64,000 nucleotides of DNA from Bradyrhizobium cajani (lineage in GTDB: Bacteria; Pseudomonadota; Alphaproteobacteria; Rhizobiales; Xanthobacteraceae), in contig NZ_WQNE01000025.1 in NCBI RefSeq assembly GCF_009759665.1, positions 1-64,000 of the forward strand, read 5' to 3'. A model generated the notes under the pieces. The model had not been told where the DNA came from. It saw only the letters and a program-made list of their open reading frames with translations, and ran no database searches. This document shows positions 19,373 to 28,650 of the stretch, piece by piece (the first letter of the stretch is position 1; each line of letters starts with the position of its first letter). The position numbers were made by a program, and so were the translations under genes.

Positions 19373-19933
19373 CTAGTCGGGCACCGGCACGTCGAACGTG
19401 TTGAGCGTGACCGAGACCATGCAATAGACGCCGACGAGATAGGACAGCTCGGCCGCGCCGTGTTCGCCGAACTCCTTCACGGCGGCGCGCCAGGTCAATT
19501 CCGGCAGCACGCCGCCGTTCACCAGCGCCGACGCCACATCGTAGGCCACGGCTTCCTGCTTGGTCAGATCCACCGGCCTTTGTCCGGCAACGATCGTCGC
19601 GAGCTTCTCGTCGGACAAGCCGCGCTGCTCGGCGACCAGCACATGGGCATAGAGCTCATAGCCGGAGCGGAAATGCGAGCCGGTGACGAGGATCGCGACC
19701 TCGCGCACCGGCGCGGGCAGCAACGGATTCGACGCGATCGCCTTGACCAGCTCCCACACCGGCTTGCCGAAGCGCGGCTCGCGTATCCAGGGATTCCAGG
19801 GCCCGAGCAGCGCACCGTCGTCGCGCATGTTCACAAAACCCTTGAAGTGGTCCTTGATGCCCGCTCGCATGTCGTCATAGAGCGGCTTCTGTTCGTCGGT
19901 CAGCTCCTTGGGATCGAGAATGGGAAGGCGCAT
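19373..19933 (-). CDS. Carboxymuconolactone decarboxylase-family protein
   Basis: 186-aa member of the AhpD/CMD-like fold. The family core is visible as REVAILVTGSHFRSGYELYAH, with the Glu and His positions conserved but no CxxC pair, so AhpD-type peroxidase chemistry is unlikely. The opening MRLPILDPKELTDEQKPLYD is common in the subfamily. The reaction is unknown. The start at ATG 19933 has GAGGAG eight bases upstream; a longer frame adds a poorly conserved leader. It is convergent with the diguanylate cyclase gene, 16 bp away. Confidence 0.85.
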   Translation of the reverse strand: MRLPILDPKELTDEQKPLYDDMRAGIKDHFKGFVNMRDDGALLGPWNPWIREPRFGKPVWELVKAIASNPLLPAPVREVAILVTGSHFRSGYELYAHVLVAEQRGLSDEKLATIVAGQRPVDLTKQEAVAYDVASALVNGGVLPELTWRAAVKEFGEHGAAELSYLVGVYCMVSVTLNTFDVPVPD

Positions 19934-20035
19934 GGCGGGTCTCCTCGTTGAGAAGACCCAACCGTCACCTGCGTAGGTGTGCAAGGCAAGTGAAGTTGCC
20001 GTGACACCGGCCCCGCGTGGCTGGCCCGGCGACGG

Positions 20036-21178
20036 CTATGATCGTGGATTTGCGACGTCGTCGACGTCCAGCGTCAGCGGCTCACCCGTCGCGAGGAACG
20101 ACGACAGGGCCGCCTCGAACGGCGCCGGATCGAGCCCGCGCGCTTTCAACCATTCGGGTTCGTAATAGGTCTGCCGGTAGCGCTCGCCGGAATCACAGAT
20201 CAGCGTCACCAGCGCCCCCGTTACGTTCGCCTTGCGCATCTCCGAGGCGAGCCGGCACAGCGCCAGGAAGTTGGTGCCGGTGGACCCGCCGACCGCGCGG
20301 CGCAGCCGGCGCGACAGCACATTCATCGCCGCAATCGTCGCCGCATCCGGGATCTTCATCATGCGGTCGACCACGCCCGGAACGAAGGACGGCTCGCAGC
20401 GCGGCCGGCCGACGCCTTCGATCAGCGAGGGACGTTCGCAAACATGAGAGCGGTCTTGAGTGCGGAAACAGTCGAAGAAAGCGGAATGCTCGACATCGGC
20501 AACGCACAGGCGCGTCGGATACTGACGATAGCGCAAATAACGTCCGATGGTGGCCGAGGTGCCGCCGGTGCCTGCGCCCATCACGATCCAATCCGGCAGC
20601 GGGCGCGGCTCGCCCTGCAATTGTGTGAAGATCGATTCGGCGATGTTGTTGTTGCCGCGCCAATCCGTGGCCCGCTCGGCGAAGGTGAACTGGTCCATGT
20701 AGTGGCCGTTCAGGCGGGTGGCGAGCGCGGCGGCTTCCGCATAGAGCGCGCGGCCGTCGTCGATCAGATGGCAATTGCCGCCGTAATGTTCAATCGCGGC
20801 GATTTTCTCCGCCGAGGTCGTGCGCGGCATCACGGCGTAGAACGGCACGCCGATCATCTGCGCGAAATAGGCTTCCGACACCGCGGTCGATCCCGACGAT
20901 GCCTCGACGACGGGGGTGCCTTCACGAATGTGGCCGTTGCAGAGCGCATAGAGAAACAGCGAGCGCGCCAGCCGGTGCTTCAGGCTGCCGGTCGGGTGCG
21001 TGGATTCATCCTTCAGATAGATGTCAATGCCGGCAAGCGCCGGCACAATCAGTCGGATCAGATGCGTGTCGGCGGTGCGGCACTGGTCGGCCTCGATCGC
21101 GGCCACGGCCTCGTCGACCCAGCCGCGCCGATACGCCGGTGGGGCAGGATCTTGCTGACGGAAGGGAAGCGAGTGCAT
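20036..21178 (-). CDS. PLP-dependent cysteine synthase-family protein, Cds1-like
   Basis: 380-aa fold-type II PLP enzyme. The Schiff-base lysine is in [11 protein letters not shown], the substrate loop in [12 protein letters not shown] and the phosphate-binding glycine loop in [12 protein letters not shown]. Compared with CysK/CysM it is longer and has the [14 protein letters not shown] signature that I associate with mycobacterial Cds1-type cysteine desulfhydrases. It may therefore break down L-cysteine to H2S, pyruvate and ammonia rather than make cysteine; this assignment is inference. It lies next to the Lrp regulator and ACC deaminase, another PLP enzyme of related fold, 108 bp from the Lrp gene on the same strand. 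Confidence 0.85.
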   Translation of the reverse strand: MHSLPFRQQDPAPPAYRRGWVDEAVAAIEADQCRTADTHLIRLIVPALAGIDIYLKDESTHPTGSLKHRLARSLFLYALCNGHIREGTPVVEASSGSTAVSEAYFAQMIGVPFYAVMPRTTSAEKIAAIEHYGGNCHLIDDGRALYAEAAALATRLNGHYMDQFTFAERATDWRGNNNIAESIFTQLQGEPRPLPDWIVMGAGTGGTSATIGRYLRYRQYPTRLCVADVEHSAFFDCFRTQDRSHVCERPSLIEGVGRPRCEPSFVPGVVDRMMKIPDAATIAAMNVLSRRLRRAVGGSTGTNFLALCRLASEMRKANVTGALVTLICDSGERYRQTYYEPEWLKARGLDPAPFEAALSSFLATGEPLTLDVDDVANPRS

Positions 21179-21286
21179 CGGATGAACCTCTCATGATGCG
21201 TATCGCGCATCAATAGCTCCAGATTGTTGTTTTGACGCGTTTTCACGACACGAACCGGTTTCCACTTCGCTGGAAAACGCTCTCGC

Positions 21287-21751
21287 TCAAAACTCCAGCG
21301 GCGCGTTGTCGACGACCTCCTTCATCACAAAGAAGGTGCGGGTCTGGCGCACGCCGGGCAGCGCGATGAGCTGCTCGCCGTGGATGCGGTTGAAATCCTC
21401 CATGTCGCCGACGCGGATCTTGAGGAAATAGTCGAAATCGCCGGCGACGAGGTGGCAGTCGAGCACGAATTTCAGCTTTGCGATCGCCTGCTCGAAGGTC
21501 GCGAAACTCTCGGGCGTGGACCGGTCGAGCACGACGCCGACCATGACCAGCGTGCCCTTCGCCACCTTCTTCGGCGCCACCATGGCGCGGACGTCGGCGA
21601 TGAACCCGTCCTCGAACAGGCGCTGGGTGCGGCGATGGCAGGTGGCGGGGCTGATCGCGACGGTTTCGGCCAGCTCGGCATTGCTGAGCCGACCGTTATT
21701 CTGCAGCAATCGCAATATCTTAAGGTCAATGCGGTCGAGCCGGGCGGACAT
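21287..21751 (-). CDS. Lrp/AsnC-family regulator, likely AcdR
   Basis: 154-aa Lrp-type regulator: N-terminal winged helix ([20 protein letters not shown] to [12 protein letters not shown]) and C-terminal RAM ligand-binding domain with [11 protein letters not shown]. It is divergent from acdS with 163 bp between the starts, the arrangement in which Lrp-like AcdR/LrpL controls ACC deaminase in Pseudomonas and rhizobia (established for those systems). ATG 21751 gives the canonical [13 protein letters not shown] start; a longer frame upstream is not needed. Confidence 0.9.
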   Translation of the reverse strand: MSARLDRIDLKILRLLQNNGRLSNAELAETVAISPATCHRRTQRLFEDGFIADVRAMVAPKKVAKGTLVMVGVVLDRSTPESFATFEQAIAKLKFVLDCHLVAGDFDYFLKIRVGDMEDFNRIHGEQLIALPGVRQTRTFFVMKEVVDNAPLEF

Positions 21752-21914
21752 GAAAGAAGCTTTCGATAATCGGCATAATTTTGGAAGAAATAATAGCCAA
21801 TGGCGCCAACATCGCAAGAATTACCTCAATCTGGGCGCCGTATTCGAGAGCACATTTCTTCCGAGGGGTGCTAGTCGCTCCGCCCAGCTCAACGCCAATC
21901 GGGATGACCTGACG
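21752..21914. promoter_or_regulatory. Divergent Lrp-acdS control region
   Basis: The 163-bp gap is clearly AT-richer on the regulator side (around 21765-21800: TTCGATAATCGGCATAATTT and GAAATAATAGCC), as expected for an Lrp-type binding region. Both divergent promoters must lie here. I cannot assign -35/-10 boxes with confidence. The acdS start has only a weak ribosome site (GGGATGACC). Confidence 0.45.
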
Positions 21915-22928
21915 ATGCTGGAAAAATTCGCGCGCTACCCGCTGACCTTCGGCCCGACACCCATCGAGAAGCTGGAGCGGCTGTCGAAGCATCTCGGCGG
22001 CCAGGTCGAGATCTATGCCAAGCGAGAGGACTGCAACTCCGGCCTCGCCTATGGCGGCAACAAGCTGCGCAAGCTCGAATACATCATTCCGGATGCGATC
22101 GCCTCCAACGCCGACACGCTGGTCTCGATCGGCGGTGTGCAGTCCAACCACACCCGCATGATCGCGGCGGTCGCGGCCAAGCTCGGCATGAAGTGCCGCC
22201 TGGTGCAGGAAGCCTGGGTACCGCACGAGGACGCGGTCTATGACCGCGTCGGCAACATCATGCTGTCGCGCATCATGGGCGCCGACGTGCGCCTGGTCGA
22301 GGACGGCTTCGACATCGGCATTCGCAAGAGCTGGGAGCAGGCGATCGAGGAGGTGAAGGCGGCGGGCGGCAAGCCCTATGCGATTCCCGCCGGCGCCTCC
22401 GTGCACAAATATGGCGGGCTCGGCTATGTCGGTTTCGCCGAGGAAGTGCGCAAGCAGGAGAAAGAGCTCGGCTTCAAGTTCGACTACGTCATCGTCTGCA
22501 CCGTCACCGGCTCGACCCATGCCGGCATGCTGGTCGGCTTCGCCGCCGACGGCCGCGCGCGAAAGGTGATCGGCATCGACGCCTCCTTCACGCCGGCGCA
22601 GACGAAAGCCCAGGTGCTGTCGATCGCGCAGAACACGGCGAAGCTGGTCGAGCTCGGCAAGGATCTCGTTGCCGACGACGTCGTGCTGATCGAGGACTAC
22701 GCCTATCCCGCCTATGGCGTGCCGTCGGAGGAGACCAAGGAGGCGATCCGCGTCTCCGCACGGCTCGAGGGCATGATCACCGACCCCGTCTACGAGGGCA
22801 AGTCGATGCAGGGCCTGATCGATCTTGCGAAGAAGGGCTATTTCGAGAAGGGCGCAAAGATCCTCTACGCCCATCTCGGCGGCGCGCCCGCGCTGAACGG
22901 GTATGCCTACGCGTTCCGGAATGGGTGA
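21915..22928 (+). CDS. acdS: 1-aminocyclopropane-1-carboxylate deaminase
   Basis: Opens the cyclopropane ring of ACC, giving 2-oxobutyrate and ammonia, and so lowers ethylene in the plant host. 337 aa, the usual length. The PLP lysine is in [10 protein letters not shown] (K50). The residues that separate true ACC deaminases from D-cysteine desulfhydrases are present: Glu in YGVPSEET and Leu in the [10 protein letters not shown] segment. The frame is open further upstream, but ATG 21915 ([10 protein letters not shown]) is the canonical start. It is divergent from an Lrp regulator that probably controls it. Confidence 0.95.
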   Translation: MLEKFARYPLTFGPTPIEKLERLSKHLGGQVEIYAKREDCNSGLAYGGNKLRKLEYIIPDAIASNADTLVSIGGVQSNHTRMIAAVAAKLGMKCRLVQEAWVPHEDAVYDRVGNIMLSRIMGADVRLVEDGFDIGIRKSWEQAIEEVKAAGGKPYAIPAGASVHKYGGLGYVGFAEEVRKQEKELGFKFDYVIVCTVTGSTHAGMLVGFAADGRARKVIGIDASFTPAQTKAQVLSIAQNTAKLVELGKDLVADDVVLIEDYAYPAYGVPSEETKEAIRVSARLEGMITDPVYEGKSMQGLIDLAKKGYFEKGAKILYAHLGGAPALNGYAYAFRNG

Positions 22929-22959
22929 GTAAGGCGCAGCGCTCGCCTCACACACAACT

Positions 22960-23099
22960 GTCGTCCCGGACAAGCGTAAGCGCAGATCCGGGACCCATAA
23001 CCACAGGCAGATGTTTGACGAAGAAGGTCGTCCCGCCTGCCCCAAGATAAATCACGCGGTATGGATCCCGGATCTGCGCTTCGCTTGTCCGGGATGACG
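22960..23099. repeat. Intergenic palindromic repeat (GTCGTCCCGGACAAGCG family)
   Basis: TGTCGTCCCGGACAAGCG on the left and CGCTTGTCCGGGATGACGA on the right form a long imperfect inverted repeat. Internal arms are CAGATCCGGGACCCAT and ATGGATCCCGGATCTG. Related copies occur at 45243 and 47639. It separates the convergent acdS and recQ genes. Confidence 0.85.
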
Positions 23100-23121
23100 A
23101 TGTGGAGGGATCGGGACGCCG

Positions 23122-24987
23122 TTACCTTGTCCTGATGATCTGCAGCAACTCGTCGCCGTAATGTTCGAGCTTCTTGTCGCCGATTCCCGGTACGTTGCGG
23201 AGCTCATCGAGTGTGGTCGGCCAGGCCCGCACGATGCCGTCAATCGTTGCATCGTGGAGCACGACATAGGCCGGCACGCCGCGCTCGCGCGCGACCTCCG
23301 AGCGCCAGGAGCGCAGCCGCGCACGCAATTCGGGATCGGCATCGCCTTGCGGCGCGGCGGCCGCTGGCGCGGGGTTGCCGCGGCGGGATTTTTCGCGGCT
23401 CGCCCGGATGCGCGTGCCGGGCGCTTCCTCGCGCAACCACACCTCCGTCTCGCCGCGCAGCACGCCGCGCGAAGAGTCCGTCAGCTTCAGCGCGCCAAAG
23501 GCTTCGCTGTCGCTCCGCAGATGCCCCATCGCCACCAGCTGCCGCAGCACGGTGCGCCACTGTTTCTCGTTGAGCTCGCGGCCGATGCCAAACACCGACA
23601 GCTTGTCGTGGCCGAACTGCGTCACCTTCTCGGTCAGCCGCCCGATCAGCACGTCGATCAGATGCATCGCGCCAAAGCGCTGGCCGGTGCGATAGACGCA
23701 GGAGAGCAGCTTCTGCGCCAGCACCTTGCCGTCGCGCATCTTCGGCGGCGTCAGGCAGTTGTCGCAATTGCCGCAAGCTTCGCCCATCACGATCTCGCCG
23801 AAATAGGCGAGCAGCCGCCGGCGGCGACAGTGCGGCGTCTCGGCAAGGCCGACCAGCGCGTCGAGCTTGCCGATCGAGACCCGCTTGAAATCGTCGGAGC
23901 CGCTGGACTCGTCGATCATGCGGCGCTGCTGCACGATGTCCGAGAGACCGTAGGCCATCCAGGCCGCTGACGGCTTGCCATCGCGGCCGGCGCGCCCCGT
24001 CTCCTGGTAATAGGCCTCGATGCTCTTGGGCAGGTCGAGATGGGCGACGAAGCGGACGTCGGGCTTGTCGATGCCCATGCCGAACGCGATGGTCGCGACG
24101 ATGACGATGCCGTCCTCGTTGAGGAAGCGGTCCTGGTTGCGCGAGCGCACGCTGCTGTCGAGACCGGCGTGGTAAGGCAGCGCCGCGATGCCGGCGTCGT
24201 CGAGCGCGGCGGCGACCTCCTCGACGCGGTTGCGGGACAGGCAATAGACCACGCCGGCATCGCCCGCATGCCGTTCACGGATGAAGTCCTTGAGCTGCGA
24301 CACCGCGTTGCGCTTGTCGACGATCTCGTAGCGGATGTTGGGCCGGTCGAAGCTGGAGACGAATTGCGGCGCGTCCATCAGTTGAAGCCGCTCGACGATC
24401 TCCTTGCGCGTCAATTCGTCGGCGGTCGCGGTCAGCGCGATCCGGGGAACGTCGGGAAAGCGCTCGGCAATGATGGAGAGGCCGACATATTCGGGCCGGA
24501 AATCATGACCCCATTGCGAAACGCAGTGCGCTTCGTCGATCGCGAACAGCGCCACCTTCGCCTGCGCCAGCAGCGACAGGCAGCGGGGCGTCACCAGCCG
24601 TTCCGGCGCGACATAGAGCAGGTCGAGATCGCCCGCGATCAGGCGGCGTTCGATGTCGGAGGCCTCCTGCGGCGTCAACGACGAGTTCAGCGCGGCGGCG
24701 TTGACGCCGGCCTCGATCAGGCCGGCGACCTGATCGCGCATCAGCGCGATCAAAGGCGAGACCACGATGCCGCAGCCCTCGCGCAGCAATGACGGGAGCT
24801 GATAGCACAGCGACTTGCCGCCGCCGGTCGGCATCAGCACCAGGCAATTGCCGCCATCCGTCACGTGCCGGATGATCTCGCCCTGCGCGCCGCGGAACCC
24901 GGGCAGGCCGAACACCGAATGCAGCACCGACAGCGCATCGCGGCCATCGGCCGGCGCAGGCAGCGGAGCGGTGGAGGGAACGGACAT
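23122..24987 (-). CDS. recQ: ATP-dependent DNA helicase RecQ
   Basis: 3'-5' DNA helicase of the RecF recombination pathway and fork repair. 621 aa with the complete bacterial architecture: SF2 core with Walker A PTGGGKS and DEAH box ([20 protein letters not shown]), and motif [12 protein letters not shown]. The RQC zinc-binding region carries CGNCDNC followed by a winged helix. The C-terminal HRDC domain lies around residues 545-620 ([19 protein letters not shown]). ATG 24987 is followed by MSVPSTAPL. No sign of damage. Confidence 0.96.
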   Translation of the reverse strand: MSVPSTAPLPAPADGRDALSVLHSVFGLPGFRGAQGEIIRHVTDGGNCLVLMPTGGGKSLCYQLPSLLREGCGIVVSPLIALMRDQVAGLIEAGVNAAALNSSLTPQEASDIERRLIAGDLDLLYVAPERLVTPRCLSLLAQAKVALFAIDEAHCVSQWGHDFRPEYVGLSIIAERFPDVPRIALTATADELTRKEIVERLQLMDAPQFVSSFDRPNIRYEIVDKRNAVSQLKDFIRERHAGDAGVVYCLSRNRVEEVAAALDDAGIAALPYHAGLDSSVRSRNQDRFLNEDGIVIVATIAFGMGIDKPDVRFVAHLDLPKSIEAYYQETGRAGRDGKPSAAWMAYGLSDIVQQRRMIDESSGSDDFKRVSIGKLDALVGLAETPHCRRRRLLAYFGEIVMGEACGNCDNCLTPPKMRDGKVLAQKLLSCVYRTGQRFGAMHLIDVLIGRLTEKVTQFGHDKLSVFGIGRELNEKQWRTVLRQLVAMGHLRSDSEAFGALKLTDSSRGVLRGETEVWLREEAPGTRIRASREKSRRGNPAPAAAAPQGDADPELRARLRSWRSEVARERGVPAYVVLHDATIDGIVRAWPTTLDELRNVPGIGDKKLEHYGDELLQIIRTR

Positions 24988-25085
24988 GGTGTCGGAGCAA
25001 CGCCGTGGGATTCGTCACAAGGCCAGTCGCATGGCGGCGCCGAAGTGGCAAGAGTGTTTGCCGGCTTGCGCCGCTGCTTCCTCTC

Positions 25086-25222
25086 CCTCTCCCCGTTCTT
25101 AGGGGGAGAGGGTTGGGGTGAGGGGCCTCTCTCCACGCTGAGATCGCTGATCGACCTGTACCCCCTCACCCGGATCGCATCTGTCGATGCGATCCGACCT
25201 CTCCCCGCAAGCGGGGAGAGGT
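25086..25222. repeat. CTCTCCCC-type intergenic palindromes
   Basis: Two hairpins: CTCTCCCCGTTCTTAGGGGGAGAG near 25089-25110 is the first, and CCTCTCCCCGCAAGCGGGGA followed by GAGG near 25199-25222 is the second. Between them, CCCTCACCC-type segments and GGATCGCATC/GATGCGATCC form further arms. The first type recurs at 28605. This fills most of the recQ-deacetylase gap. Confidence 0.8.
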
Positions 25223-25229
25223 AAAAAAG

Positions 25230-25982
25230 CTACGCCCCGATCCTTCGCAGCGCTTCGGCGACCGTCACGATCGGCATGCTGCGCCGCTGGGCCGCCTCCA
25301 GCGCGTGGCGCATCAGGTGCGGTGTGCAGCCATAGGGGCTCGGCGCATCAGCGACGTCATGGCCATAGAAGATCAGCCAACCGCCGCTTTCGACCGCCTG
25401 ATCGAAATGACGATCGACGCCTGCCGCATCGATCTCGCAATCGATCAGAGGCGAGGCGCGCAGGAACTGGAGGTCGATGACGTCGCGATTGACGCCCGGA
25501 AGGATCCCGCGCGCCGAGCGGAAGGTTTTGGCGAGCTGCGGCTTACGCCAGACCGAGGCGATGCCGTAGGGATAGGCGAAATTCTCCAGCGTGATCGACG
25601 AATCGATGTCGCGGAAATGGCTGCGGTTCCGCTCGATCTCGCGGGCCATGGCAGCCTCGTCGAGATTGACCGCACTCTGGTGCGAGAAAGTGTGGCAGGC
25701 GATCTCGTGACCGGCCCGGTGAAGGCGCAGAATCGCGTCATTGGACAGGCCGTGCCAGTGATCCGACGGCTGACCGATCAGGCTGCCGGCGAGGTAGAAC
25801 GTGCCGCGGCCGTCATACTTCTCCAGAAGCTCGGCGCCTTCGCCTGCAGCGCTGTCGGGAGCATCGTCGAAGGTGAAGCTCACCATCGGTGCATGTGCAG
25901 GCAGCCGGTGCGGCGCGGCGCGAAAATGCCGGGCCAGCCGATTGCTCACGCGTCCCTGGAGTGCCGACCACACGACCCGCAT
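25230..25982 (-). CDS. Polysaccharide deacetylase-family protein (NodB fold)
   Basis: 250-aa carbohydrate esterase 4-type protein. The metal-binding and catalytic motifs of the NodB domain are visible: SFTFDDAP (Asp-Asp), HEIACHTFSH (HxxxH metal ligands), and FAYPYG; a late YGHDV supplies the His-containing motif. No signal peptide or membrane segment, so unlike secreted chitin deacetylases it should act in the cytosol or on a cytosolic glycan precursor. Its substrate is unknown and it is not in a nod cluster. It may be co-directional with recQ, but palindromic repeats separate the two. Confidence 0.85.
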   Translation of the reverse strand: MRVVWSALQGRVSNRLARHFRAAPHRLPAHAPMVSFTFDDAPDSAAGEGAELLEKYDGRGTFYLAGSLIGQPSDHWHGLSNDAILRLHRAGHEIACHTFSHQSAVNLDEAAMAREIERNRSHFRDIDSSITLENFAYPYGIASVWRKPQLAKTFRSARGILPGVNRDVIDLQFLRASPLIDCEIDAAGVDRHFDQAVESGGWLIFYGHDVADAPSPYGCTPHLMRHALEAAQRRSMPIVTVAEALRRIGA

Positions 25983-26073
25983 TTCCTGTTTGCCCCGACC
26001 CCTTCACTGAAGCATTCGTGCGCTGCTTGAGGCAAGCTTCACACGTCGTTAGTCCTAACGCGAAACCCGTTAC

Positions 26074-27081
26074 TCAGACCTGGCGCATGAGAGCCGACGC
26101 GTCGGCCTCCGCGCCGAGATATTGCAGCCAGTTGCGGAATAGCGCCGCCGCGGCGCTGCCGGCGGCGATATCGGCGCGCAGGTTCAGCGCGGGCAGCTCG
26201 TTGGCGAGGGCCGGATGGCGCTGATGCCTTGCCTGCTTCTCGAAGCGGACAAGCTTCTCTTCCGTCGCTGCGTCAAAATAGCTCACGGGCAAATGGGGGT
26301 AATTCTCCCGCTCGCGCGCGAGGTAGCGGCCGATGTCGCGCAGATATTCGCGCTGCAGCGACAGCGCGTCATATTCCGGGTGCCCCTGGAAGAACACGAA
26401 GCGGCTGGCATATTGCCGGACGAAGACGTCGACGCCGGCGAGAGCCGAGCGGGTCAGCACCTGATAACCGGCCTGCGCAAGGTCGCTCTCGGCAATCTCG
26501 TTCAGGCGCGAATGCGAGACCTTGAGCGGCGCAGGCGCGGCGCGAGTCAGCGGATCGCCGGTCACGGCGTCACAGTCGAAGATGCCGTGACATTTGGCCG
26601 GCAGCCGCCGTCGTTGAATACCATCGAGGTGCAGCACCGCCGCGTGCGCGGCGAGGCACGACCAGATCGTCGAGCGCGTGTTGGCCCTGGCCCAGTCGAT
26701 CAGCTCCGTGAGATCGTGCCAGTACGGCTCCTGGTCGAGTTCGGGCGCGACCGGCTCGGCGCCGGTCACGATCAGCCCGTCGAATCGCCGGCGCCTGAGA
26801 TCTGCGAGATCGGAATACTCGCTCTCGACATGCCACTTCGCCTCCGGCGAGCGCTTCACGGAAGGAAGCGAGAAGCAATGGAAGCGGATCCGGCGCGGGC
26901 CCGCGGTGGCCTGGAGCAGCTTCATGAACTGCCGCTCGGTCGCCTTGAGCGCCGGATCCGGCATGTTGTTGATCAGGCCGATGGTCAGCTCGGCACCGCC
27001 ATGACCGCGCACGAGATCGCGTTCGGCCGGCACCAGCGCCGGGCTCGAAATACCTTGATCCCTGTCGATCAAGATCGTCAT
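26074..27081 (-). CDS. metA: Homoserine O-succinyl/acetyltransferase (MetA family)
   Basis: Activates homoserine by acylation for methionine synthesis. 335 aa with the MetA glutamine-amidotransferase-like fold: TIGLINNMPDPALKATERQF (the family signature), the nucleophile Cys in TIWSCLAAHAAVLHLDGI, and the catalytic His/Glu in FFQGHPEYDALSLQREYL. Whether succinyl- or acetyl-CoA is used cannot be decided from the motifs I can read. It starts 12 bp after the stop of metY, whose product sulfhydrylates the acylated homoserine; the two form an operon for direct sulfhydrylation. Confidence 0.9.
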   Translation of the reverse strand: MTILIDRDQGISSPALVPAERDLVRGHGGAELTIGLINNMPDPALKATERQFMKLLQATAGPRRIRFHCFSLPSVKRSPEAKWHVESEYSDLADLRRRRFDGLIVTGAEPVAPELDQEPYWHDLTELIDWARANTRSTIWSCLAAHAAVLHLDGIQRRRLPAKCHGIFDCDAVTGDPLTRAAPAPLKVSHSRLNEIAESDLAQAGYQVLTRSALAGVDVFVRQYASRFVFFQGHPEYDALSLQREYLRDIGRYLARERENYPHLPVSYFDAATEEKLVRFEKQARHQRHPALANELPALNLRADIAAGSAAAALFRNWLQYLGAEADASALMRQV

Positions 27082-27093
27082 CGGCGCCGTCGC

Positions 27094-28395
27094 CTACTCC
27101 GCGGCCTGGAGCCGCGCCGACGGACAGGCCTTGTCCAGTGCCTGGTCGATGTCCTCGATGATGTCGGCGGAGTGCTCGATGCCGATCGAGAGGCGGATCG
27201 TCTCCGGCAGCACGCCGGCGGCGCGCTGCTGCTCGGCGGACATCTGGCGGTGGGTGGTCGAGGCCGGATGGCAGGCCAGCGACTTGGCATCGCCGATATT
27301 GACGAGGCGCGTGATCAGCTTGAGCGCATCATAGAAGGTCTTGCCGGCCTCCATGCCGCCCTTGATGCCGAAGGTGAACAGCGAGGAGGCGTTGCCGTCG
27401 AGGTATTTCTGAACGAGCGGATAGTACGGGCTGTCCGGGAAGCCCGTGTAGTTCACCCAAGCCACGCGCGGATCGCCGCGCAGGAATTCGGCGATCTTGC
27501 GGGCGTTCTCGACGTGACGCTCCATGCGCAGCGCCACGGTCTCGATGCCCTGGAGCAGCAGGAAGGCGTTGAACGGCGACAATACCGAGCCCATGGTGCG
27601 CTGATAGACGCTGCGCGCGCGCTCGATATAGGCGGTCCTGCCGAAGCGCTCGGCATAGACGAGGCCGTGGTAGGAGGCATCCGGCTTGTTGTAGGCGGGG
27701 AAACGATCGGCGTATTTCGCCCACGGGAAGTTTCCGGAATCCACGATGGCGCCACCGAGCGTGGTGCCGTGACCGCCCAGGAACTTGGTCAGCGAGTGCA
27801 CGGCGATATCGGCGCCGTAGTCGAACGGCTTGAGCAGGATCGGGGTCGCGACCGTGTTGTCGACGATCAGCGGCACGCCATGGGCGTGCGCGATCTTCGC
27901 CAGCGCCTCGATGTCGCAGACATTGCCGGCGGGATTGCCGATGGTCTCGGCGAACACGGCGCGGGTGTCCTCGTCGATCAGCCTCTCGATCGCTTCCGGC
28001 TTGTCGCTCTCGGCGAAGCGGCCGGTGATGCCCTGCCGCGGCAGGATGTGCGAGAGCAGCGTGTGCGTGGTGCCGTAGAGCTGCGGCACGGAAACGATGT
28101 TGCCGCCGTGATCGGCGACATTGACGAAGGCGAAATGCAGCGCCGCCTGGCCGGTCGCGACCGCGAGCGCGCCGACGCCGCCCTCGAGCTGGGCGATCCG
28201 CTTCTCCAGCACCGCGCTGGTCGGATTGGCGATGCGGCTGTAGCGAAAGCCTTCGGCCTCGAGGTTGAAGAGTGCTGCGCCGTGATCGGCGCTGTCGAAG
28301 GCATAGGCGGCGGTCTGGTAGATCGGCACGGCAACCGCATGCGTGGTGGCTTCGGGTTCGTAGCCGGCGTGAATAGCGATCGTCTCGTTGCGCAT
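27094..28395 (-). CDS. metY: O-acetylhomoserine (thiol)-lyase
   Basis: Makes homocysteine from O-acylhomoserine and sulfide. 433 aa, the usual length for MetY of the Cys/Met metabolism PLP family. The PLP lysine is in HSLTKFLGGHGTTLGG. Other conserved blocks are YQTAAYAFDSADHGAALFN, SRIANPTSAVLEKRIAQLEG and the C-terminal PETIRLSIGIEHSADIIEDI. First gene of the metY-metA operon. The upstream leader contains a strong stem-loop (28453-28495) that might be regulatory. Confidence 0.95.
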   Translation of the reverse strand: MRNETIAIHAGYEPEATTHAVAVPIYQTAAYAFDSADHGAALFNLEAEGFRYSRIANPTSAVLEKRIAQLEGGVGALAVATGQAALHFAFVNVADHGGNIVSVPQLYGTTHTLLSHILPRQGITGRFAESDKPEAIERLIDEDTRAVFAETIGNPAGNVCDIEALAKIAHAHGVPLIVDNTVATPILLKPFDYGADIAVHSLTKFLGGHGTTLGGAIVDSGNFPWAKYADRFPAYNKPDASYHGLVYAERFGRTAYIERARSVYQRTMGSVLSPFNAFLLLQGIETVALRMERHVENARKIAEFLRGDPRVAWVNYTGFPDSPYYPLVQKYLDGNASSLFTFGIKGGMEAGKTFYDALKLITRLVNIGDAKSLACHPASTTHRQMSAEQQRAAGVLPETIRLSIGIEHSADIIEDIDQALDKACPSARLQAAE

Positions 28396-28452
28396 CGTGC
28401 CACCTCCGCGTGGGGGCGGGCCGCACTTATTGGCCTGTATGAGGCATGTGCG

Positions 28453-28495
28453 TTGTCCGCCGCCCCGTGTTAGAGGCGGGTGGTAAAGCGGACAA
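28453..28495 (-). promoter_or_regulatory. Leader stem-loop upstream of metY
   Basis: TTGTCCGC (28453-28460) pairs perfectly with GCGGACAA (28488-28495), with an inner CGCC/GGCG stem. It lies 58 bp before the metY start. It does not match the SAM-II consensus that I know for alphaproteobacterial met genes; whether it is an RNA element or a DNA operator is open. Confidence 0.35.
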
Positions 28496-28604
28496 TAATT
28501 CGCATAGAGATCGAGGAAGTAACCCTAACGCTTGTTGGCGAATTGGCTAAAATTCAAGTCAATTTGGATTAACGGATTGTTGTGATGCAGCTTCGCGGTG
28601 TTTT

Positions 28605-28633
28605 CCCTCTCCCCTGGCGACAAGGGGAGAGGG
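28605..28633. repeat. CCCTCTCCCC palindrome, possible terminator
   Basis: CCCTCTCCCCT (28605-28615) pairs perfectly with AGGGGAGAGGG (28623-28633), loop GGCGACA. On the minus strand it lies just past the amidase stop and is followed by AAAACACC rather than a U-tract. It is the same family as 25086-25222. Confidence 0.7.
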
Positions 28634-28650
28634 TGAGACCATGCACTCTC

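Noticed and set aside
28396-28600. SAM-II riboswitch before metY
   Set aside because: The leader has a strong stem, but I could not place the SAM-II pseudoknot with its conserved GCUAAA segment on the minus strand; a GGCTAAAA stretch is on the wrong strand.
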